The notes under the pieces were generated by a model. It saw only the letters and a list, made by a program, of their open reading frames with translations, did not search any database and was not told the origin of the DNA. 64,000 nt of DNA, taken from an uncultured Prevotella sp. Lineage in GTDB: Bacteria > Bacteroidota > Bacteroidia > Bacteroidales > Bacteroidaceae. The translations under genes and the position numbers were made by a program. The stretch is taken from positions 1 to 64,000 of the forward strand of contig CALUKU010000004.1 of assembly GCA_944321295.1 (NCBI GenBank), given 5' to 3'. Shown in pieces: positions 59,616 through 64,000 of this stretch. Numbering within the stretch: position 1 is the first letter of the stretch; each line of letters opens with the position of its first letter.

Positions 59616-60297
59616 CGAGCCGCTGGCTGCCGAGCTGCTTGCGAGCTATGTAAGCAAGACGCCGGGGCTGAGGCTTGCCGGCGTGTATGAAAGCGCCGTT
59701 ACGGCAATGAGGGAGCTGCGTGAGAGGCCTGTTGACTTGTTGTTTCTTGACATCCAGATGCCCGAATTGAGCGGTCTTGAGTTTGCCACGCTGTTGCCGA
59801 AGGACACGAGGATTATCTTTACGACGGCTTTCGACCGTTATGCAATCGACGGGTACAAGGTCGACGCGGCCGATTATCTGCTAAAGCCGGTCAGCTATGA
59901 CAGGTTTGCGGCGTCGGTGAATAAGGTTATAGAGTGGTTTGAAACCAACGAGCGGCGCAAGACGGCCGCCCGTGACAGGTTTGTTTACGTCAAGAGCGAA
60001 TATAAGCTCATCCGTCTTGACTTTGACGACATCCTTTACATAGAGGGGCTGAAGGATTATGTCAAGATATATTTCGAGGCTCCGCGCAAGCCTGTCCTGT
60101 CGCTTGTCAACATGAAGCGTGTGGAAGATTGCCTTCCTTCGCCTCAGTTCATGCGTGTGCACCGCTCGTTCATTGTCAATATGGCCAAGGTGTCGATGGT
60201 CGACCGTGGGCGCATCGTCGTGGGTGACGTGTTCATTCCCGTGTCGGAGAGCTACAAGAACCAGGTGCAGGAGTACCTTGACAGCCACAGCCTGTGA
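59587..60297 (+). CDS. LytTR-family response regulator
   Basis: The 236-residue protein has a receiver domain (CAIIDDEPLAAELL, phospho-acceptor Asp in LLFLDIQMPELSG, Lys in DYLLKPVSYDRF) and a C-terminal LytTR DNA-binding domain (RFVYVKSEYKLIRLDFDDIL, YIEGLKDYVKIY, FMRVHRSFIVN). Its partner kinase upstream is truncated by the cassette, and the promoter of the operon is cut off, so it may be orphaned and poorly expressed. The last 65 bases overlap the convergent HAD gene. Confidence 0.93.
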   Translation: MILSCAIIDDEPLAAELLASYVSKTPGLRLAGVYESAVTAMRELRERPVDLLFLDIQMPELSGLEFATLLPKDTRIIFTTAFDRYAIDGYKVDAADYLLKPVSYDRFAASVNKVIEWFETNERRKTAARDRFVYVKSEYKLIRLDFDDILYIEGLKDYVKIYFEAPRKPVLSLVNMKRVEDCLPSPQFMRVHRSFIVNMAKVSMVDRGRIVVGDVFIPVSESYKNQVQEYLDSHSL

Positions 60298-60931
60298 GGA
60301 TCTCTTCGGGGCGGGATATGAAACAGGTGCCTCCGTAGGCCTTGAGGAAATCTTCGTCCCTAAAGCCCCACAGCACGCTTATGCATGGTATGCCGCAGTT
60401 GCGTGCCGTGGCGATGTCAACCTCGCTGTCGCCCACGTAGACGGCCGACTTCTTATCGGCGCCGAGGCGGGCCATGGCCTCCATGACGGTGTCAGGCGCC
60501 GGCTTTTTGCGTATTCTCGGGCTTTCGCCTATGGCTACGCTTATGCTGTCGGCGAAGAACGTGCGGCAGAGGCGCTCGGTGGCCTCGCAGTACTTGTTGC
60601 TCACCACGGCGAGCTTCTTTCCTCGGCGCTTCAGTTCGCCCAGCATTGCGGTTATGCCGGGGTAGGGGCAGGTGGTGTCGAGGTCGTGCTCAAGATAGTG
60701 TGCCATGAATGCTTCGTAGGCCTTCTCCTCGTCGTCGTACCCTGTGCCTTCGGGCACGGCCCTTTCAATGAGTTTCCTTATGCCGTTGCCTACCATCATC
60801 CTTACTTCGCTGACGGTGTGCTCGGCGTATCCGCATTGCCTCATGGCATGGTTGACGCTCGCCGTAAGGTCGTCGAGCGTGTAGAGCAGCGTGCCGTCGA
60901 GGTCGAATATGTAGGTGTCAAAGTCTTTCAT
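60233..60931 (-). CDS. Phosphoglycolate phosphatase-like HAD hydrolase
   Basis: The 232-residue protein has FDLDGTLLYTLDDLTASV (motif I), a helical cap, VVSNKYCEATERL (motif II), KKPAPDTVMEAM (Lys) and VYVGDSEVDIATARNCG (motif IV), the Gph layout. The last 18 residues (CGCQGTPAPGSCSSPTRE) lie past the family's usual end and overlap the LytTR gene by 65 bases, so the original stop was probably lost. Confidence 0.88.
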   Translation of the reverse strand: MKDFDTYIFDLDGTLLYTLDDLTASVNHAMRQCGYAEHTVSEVRMMVGNGIRKLIERAVPEGTGYDDEEKAYEAFMAHYLEHDLDTTCPYPGITAMLGELKRRGKKLAVVSNKYCEATERLCRTFFADSISVAIGESPRIRKKPAPDTVMEAMARLGADKKSAVYVGDSEVDIATARNCGIPCISVLWGFRDEDFLKAYGGTCFISRPEEILTGCGCQGTPAPGSCSSPTRE

Positions 60932-60958
60932 TCTTTTTACTTGTCTGTTTCTTCTTAA

Positions 60959-61792
60959 TCAGTAAATGCTTTTGTCGTAAATGACTTCGGGGTCTGGCGC
61001 TCCGGTTATCATGCCGTCATAGGCGTCGGAGAGGTCGGCCTTTACGATGTCTACGGTGGTGTTTACGGGCCTGCCCTTATCGGTAAGCGAGTGGGAGAAG
61101 AGCCACTCGTATGTCTTCTGCATATAGAAAACTCGGGCCAGCGCCCCGTGTGAGGCGCCCTGCAGCCACGTGTAGCGCAGGCGGCTGTCGTGGCCGTCGC
61201 GCTGCATGCTCTTTACCACGGCTTTCGACTGGCTTATGGGCACGGCGCGGTCGGCCGTGCCGTGCATTATCCACAGCGGCAGGCGGCCGAGGCCTTCGGT
61301 GTCGTTAAGCGTCGTGCCGCCGCATAGTGCCATTGCGGCCGCCACCTTGTCGGGGTAGGTTCCGGCGAAGTCGAGCGTGCCGTAGCCGCCGAGGCTCATG
61401 CCCATTACGTAGACACGCGTGGAGTCCATGGCGTAATGGCGCTTCGTCCATTCGAGCACGTCGTTGATCTTGTCAGGATCCCATGCTCCGCCCGTGTTTT
61501 GCGGCACTATCACGAGAGCCTCAATCTGGCGTCCCTTCACGATGGCGTCAAGCGGCCCGTAGCGGCGCACTCTCGATAGGTTGCGCCCGCACAGGCTCCT
61601 GCCGTGCAGGAAGATGACGACGGGCGTGGCCTCGAGCGAGTAATAGTAGTCTTGCGGCGTGTACACCCAGAAGTCGTAGCCGCCGGGTATCGAGTCCTTT
61701 ACGGGCCGCAGGAAGTCGTATTGGGCGAAGGCCGCCTGTGTGGCGGCTATGGCGATGACGAGTGATAAAAGCAGTCGTTTCATTAGGCTCAT
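60959..61792 (-). CDS. Exported alpha/beta-hydrolase (esterase-like)
   Basis: The 277-residue protein has a signal peptide (MKRLLLSLVIAIAATQAAFA) and an esterase/PHB-depolymerase-like fold: VVIFLHGRSLCGRN (oxyanion), the nucleophile in YVMGMSLGGYGTLDFAG, WIMHGTADRAVPI (acid) and LQGASHGALAR (His). It probably cleaves acyl or feruloyl esters outside the cytosol. Starts at 61792 (ATGA overlap with the upstream stop) or 61783 are both possible. Confidence 0.87.
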   Translation of the reverse strand: MSLMKRLLLSLVIAIAATQAAFAQYDFLRPVKDSIPGGYDFWVYTPQDYYYSLEATPVVIFLHGRSLCGRNLSRVRRYGPLDAIVKGRQIEALVIVPQNTGGAWDPDKINDVLEWTKRHYAMDSTRVYVMGMSLGGYGTLDFAGTYPDKVAAAMALCGGTTLNDTEGLGRLPLWIMHGTADRAVPISQSKAVVKSMQRDGHDSRLRYTWLQGASHGALARVFYMQKTYEWLFSHSLTDKGRPVNTTVDIVKADLSDAYDGMITGAPDPEVIYDKSIY

Positions 61793-62670
61793 ATCCTTTC
61801 CAGCACGAGCCTTACCAGGTCGTCTATGTGGCTCTTGTATCCCGTGTCGCTCTTTTTAGTCAGGCGGTTGGCTATGACCATGCAGCATGTCACGGCCTTG
61901 TGGCCCATGAGGCGCGCCAGGCCTGCCAGGGCCGAGCTTTCCATCTCGAGGTTTGTTATCTTCAGTCCGCCGTACTCGAAGCTCTCGAGCTTTTCGTTCT
62001 GCCGTGGGTCGGCCAAGGGCACGCGCAGCCGTCTGCCTTGCGGCCCGAAGAAGCCGCCGCAGGCTACGGTCACGCCGCGCACCATGTCATCGCCGGCTAT
62101 GCGACCGGCCAGTTCCTCGTCGGCGTCAACCACGTAAGGCGCAGGTGCGCAGATGTTACCAGTCCATCCAAGGTGGTTGAGCAGGGCGCGCTCCATGGCG
62201 AGGTCGCACACGGCGTTGCGCCCCTCGTAGAAGTTGAGCAGGCCGTCGAAGCCGACTGACTTCACCGAGCAGACGAACGTGCCTTCAGGCGTGAAGGGCT
62301 GCAGTCCGCCGCATGTGCCTATGCGCACAATTTCGAGTTGCCGCGGCGTGCTGTTCTCGGTGCGTGTGGCAAAGTCGATGTTGGCCAAGGCGTCCATCTC
62401 GTTGAGCACGATGTCGATGTTGTCACATCCTATGCCCGTAGAGGTAACGGTTATGCGCTTACCATTGTATGTGCCTGTGACTGAGCGGAACTCGCGGCTC
62501 TCAACCTCGCACTCTTTCGCGTCGAAGTGTGACGCAACGAGGGCCACGCGACCGGGGTCGCCTACTAATATCACCTTGTCGGCCAGCTGGCAGGGCTTCA
62601 GATGAAGGTGGAACACGCTGCCGTCGCCGTTGATTATCAGTTCTGATTCTGCGAAATATCTTTTTTCCAT
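61789..62670 (-). CDS. Uridine phosphorylase-like nucleoside phosphorylase
   Basis: From ATG 62670 (MEKRYFAESELIIN) the 293-residue protein has the phosphorylase-1 motifs ILVGDPGRVALVASHFD, VTSTGIGCDNIDIVLNE, IVRIGTCGGLQP and the ribose-binding NLEMESSALAGLARLMG. It matches Udp-type hexameric enzymes for pyrimidine salvage. An upstream ATG at 62697 would add nine residues. It overlaps the esterase start by four bases. Confidence 0.9.
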   Translation of the reverse strand: MEKRYFAESELIINGDGSVFHLHLKPCQLADKVILVGDPGRVALVASHFDAKECEVESREFRSVTGTYNGKRITVTSTGIGCDNIDIVLNEMDALANIDFATRTENSTPRQLEIVRIGTCGGLQPFTPEGTFVCSVKSVGFDGLLNFYEGRNAVCDLAMERALLNHLGWTGNICAPAPYVVDADEELAGRIAGDDMVRGVTVACGGFFGPQGRRLRVPLADPRQNEKLESFEYGGLKITNLEMESSALAGLARLMGHKAVTCCMVIANRLTKKSDTGYKSHIDDLVRLVLERI

Positions 62671-62749
62671 AGGTCGTTTTATTATTTTAGGAGTCAAAGT
62701 TGTTAAGACAGATGCATGAAAAGTGAAGTGTGGAAAGAGAGTTTATCAA

Positions 62750-62903
62750 AATTAAGAAGTTAACAGGAGTTACCGGGAGTCAGGCTCGCTGTGCTCGCCC
62801 GGTATCGACTGACAATAGCTTGAATTTTGGGCAACTTGGCATTTGTCCGTTAACTCCCTATAACTCCGACGCGAAGCGTCTAACTCCTGTTTACTACATT
62901 TTG
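62750..62903. repeat. AACTCC word-repeat element, copy 4
   Basis: AAGAAGTTAACAGGAGTTAC, GGGAGTCAGGCTCGCTG, GACAATAGCTTGAATTTTGG, CAACTTGGCATTTGTCCG and TAACTCCGACGCGAAGCGTC follow the order of copy 3. Confidence 0.82.
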
Positions 62904-62931
62904 ATATGCCCTTTTATCTGCTCTTCGCTTT

Positions 62932-63999
62932 TCACCTTCCGTTGTTTATCAGCATGTTCTCCGTGTTGCGTATTTCCTTTTCCGCCTCGCGGATGTATTC
63001 GCGCAGTTTCTCGAGCTGCCTTTCGGCTTTTACAATTATTGGGGCCGTGCGCCGTTGGGTGCGGGCGTCGGCCGAAGAGTATTCGCGGCGCATGGCGTCG
63101 AGCTTTTCGGCCATGCCGTCGGCCTCGGCCTTCGTGCGTTGCAGGGTGGCGAAGCGTTCGCGGTTTGTGGGCGACTTGAAGTCGGCCGTGCTCGTGTAGA
63201 CGGTGTTGTCATTGACAATAAACCTCATGCCGCCTCCCTTTGTGGCGTTTCTTTCCGCCGTCAGGTTCTTAAGCCTGCCGAGGGCCGCCTGTACGACGGC
63301 CTTGTCGGTCTGCGTGTCGCCGATGTTTCGGATGTCGGCCAGGCTTTCCAGCTCGTCGTCGTCAAGAGCTTCGGCGTCATACGTGGCGCGGCTGTCGGTT
63401 GGCACAAAGGTGTATATGCATACCTTGCCCTGCGGCTGCCGGCGCGACGTGGCCAGCCATCCGAGATTGTTGAACTCGTCAATGACGCAATAATAGTCGT
63501 CGGCGGCCGAGTTGTAAGGCAGGCCGATGTTCTCAGGCTCGTAGAAGCGGGCCGAGGCGGCGTCGTAGCGTGTGGCGTAGACGTCCCATCCGCCAAGCCC
63601 GTCCTTGCTTTTGCCCGCGAAGTAGAGCGTCACGCCGTCTGCCATCATGTACGGGCGGTCCACTTCTTCAAACTCGTCGCCAAGCCCGGCCACAGGCCTG
63701 TGGCCCGTCCAGCGGCCGCCAAGCTTGTCGGCCGTGTACAGCTTGCGGTGCCCCGCGCTGTCGACAACGGTGTAGAACATCCTGTCGCCCAACTCGTTGA
63801 CGTAGGCCGTTCCGCCCTGCACGCCTGCGCTTGGCTCGAGGCGCTCTGGTGCGCCAATGCGTCCCGACTCGCGGCCGAGAGGTATCCGGACGGCAATGTC
63901 GGCCGAGTCGACCACCATGCTGTCGACGAACGTCACCTGCGCCGTGGCCGGCAACATTCTCTCATACGCTTCGCGGGCGCGTTTCTGCTCGGCGGTCAT
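62932..63999 (-). CDS. PD40/WD40-like repeat protein (partial at right edge)
   Basis: At least 355 residues are visible. Beta-propeller PD40 repeats are seen (RPYMMADGVTLYFAGKSKDG, LGGWDVYATRYDAASARFYE, NIGLPYNSAADDYYCVIDE), then a charged coiled coil (TKAEADGMAEKLDAMRREYS, KAERQLEKLREYIREAEKEI). There is no signal peptide, and the ATG at 63999 is the last possible one, so the true N-terminus probably lies beyond the window. Such proteins are often exported and linked to gliding or T9SS in Bacteroidetes. Confidence 0.75.
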   Translation of the reverse strand: MTAEQKRAREAYERMLPATAQVTFVDSMVVDSADIAVRIPLGRESGRIGAPERLEPSAGVQGGTAYVNELGDRMFYTVVDSAGHRKLYTADKLGGRWTGHRPVAGLGDEFEEVDRPYMMADGVTLYFAGKSKDGLGGWDVYATRYDAASARFYEPENIGLPYNSAADDYYCVIDEFNNLGWLATSRRQPQGKVCIYTFVPTDSRATYDAEALDDDELESLADIRNIGDTQTDKAVVQAALGRLKNLTAERNATKGGGMRFIVNDNTVYTSTADFKSPTNRERFATLQRTKAEADGMAEKLDAMRREYSSADARTQRRTAPIIVKAERQLEKLREYIREAEKEIRNTENMLINNGR

Positions 64000-64000
64000 C

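Overview
This window looks like chromosome from a Bacteroidales bacterium, most likely Prevotella or a close relative. Promoters, where visible, follow the Bacteroidetes form: TTTG about 19-21 bases upstream of TAnnTTTG. Shine-Dalgarno sites are essentially absent. The gene set (type IX secretion plug protein, DMP19, DUF4295 after rpmG, TonB receptor with a carboxypeptidase-like domain, DUF4861, DUF4248, smalltalk and BT4734-type proteins) fits that phylum. No rRNA, IS transposase or CRISPR array was found.

Layout. 0-11 kb: two identical tRNA-Asp genes and housekeeping genes (T9SS plug protein, smpB, map, tsaD, pncC, rpmB-rpmG-DUF4295, ftsY-rimO, an HU gene and a membrane-anchored HU-LysM gene). 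11-16.5 kb: a TolC/EmrA/EmrB-type tripartite efflux operon followed by an AraC regulator, then tRNA-Phe. 16.9-22 kb (minus): thiL, purine nucleoside phosphorylase overlapping lpxK, and sppA. 22-27.2 kb: SDR, GH28 pectinase, ThrE-type exporter and an acyltransferase interrupted by one amber codon. 27.4-32.4 kb: groESL behind a sigma-54-like promoter, a possible small RNA, and a kinase-RapZ fusion paired with a sugar-nucleotide transferase. 32.8-36.4 kb: an AT-richer accessory patch with a free-standing FtsK-gamma-like protein, a UDG-like gene broken by TGA, and a truncated FtsZ-like GTPase. 36.6-53.3 kb: guaA, DUF4861, TonB receptor, FemAB-like enzyme, nitroreductase, DUF2520, kdsC-like, maf, dedA, TPR protein, glnS, mltG and ribE behind a structured leader. 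53.5-59.4 kb: a cassette bounded by perfect 33-bp inverted repeats. It encodes a primase-helicase, HU-like, DUF4248 and smalltalk proteins and a putative wall-degrading protein, and it sits between a truncated TolC-family gene and a truncated sensor kinase. 59.6-64 kb: LytTR regulator, HAD phosphatase, esterase, uridine phosphorylase and a partial PD40 protein.

The most unusual overall feature is the density of intergenic hairpin elements built from short reiterated words (AACTCC, CAGAC/CAAG, AAGTAAGA/AAACAAGA, GTCAC, GGTTATGCGG, AATAATG/CATAATTC, CCTTTTGCA). At least seven unrelated word families share one architecture: reiterated words, a centre, then the reverse complement. One family forms the ends of the 5.8-kb cassette. 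The strongest candidates for something undescribed are this cassette, the FtsK-gamma/UDG/FtsZ-like patch, the structured RNA and terminator that gate ribE, and the word-repeat hairpins as a class.
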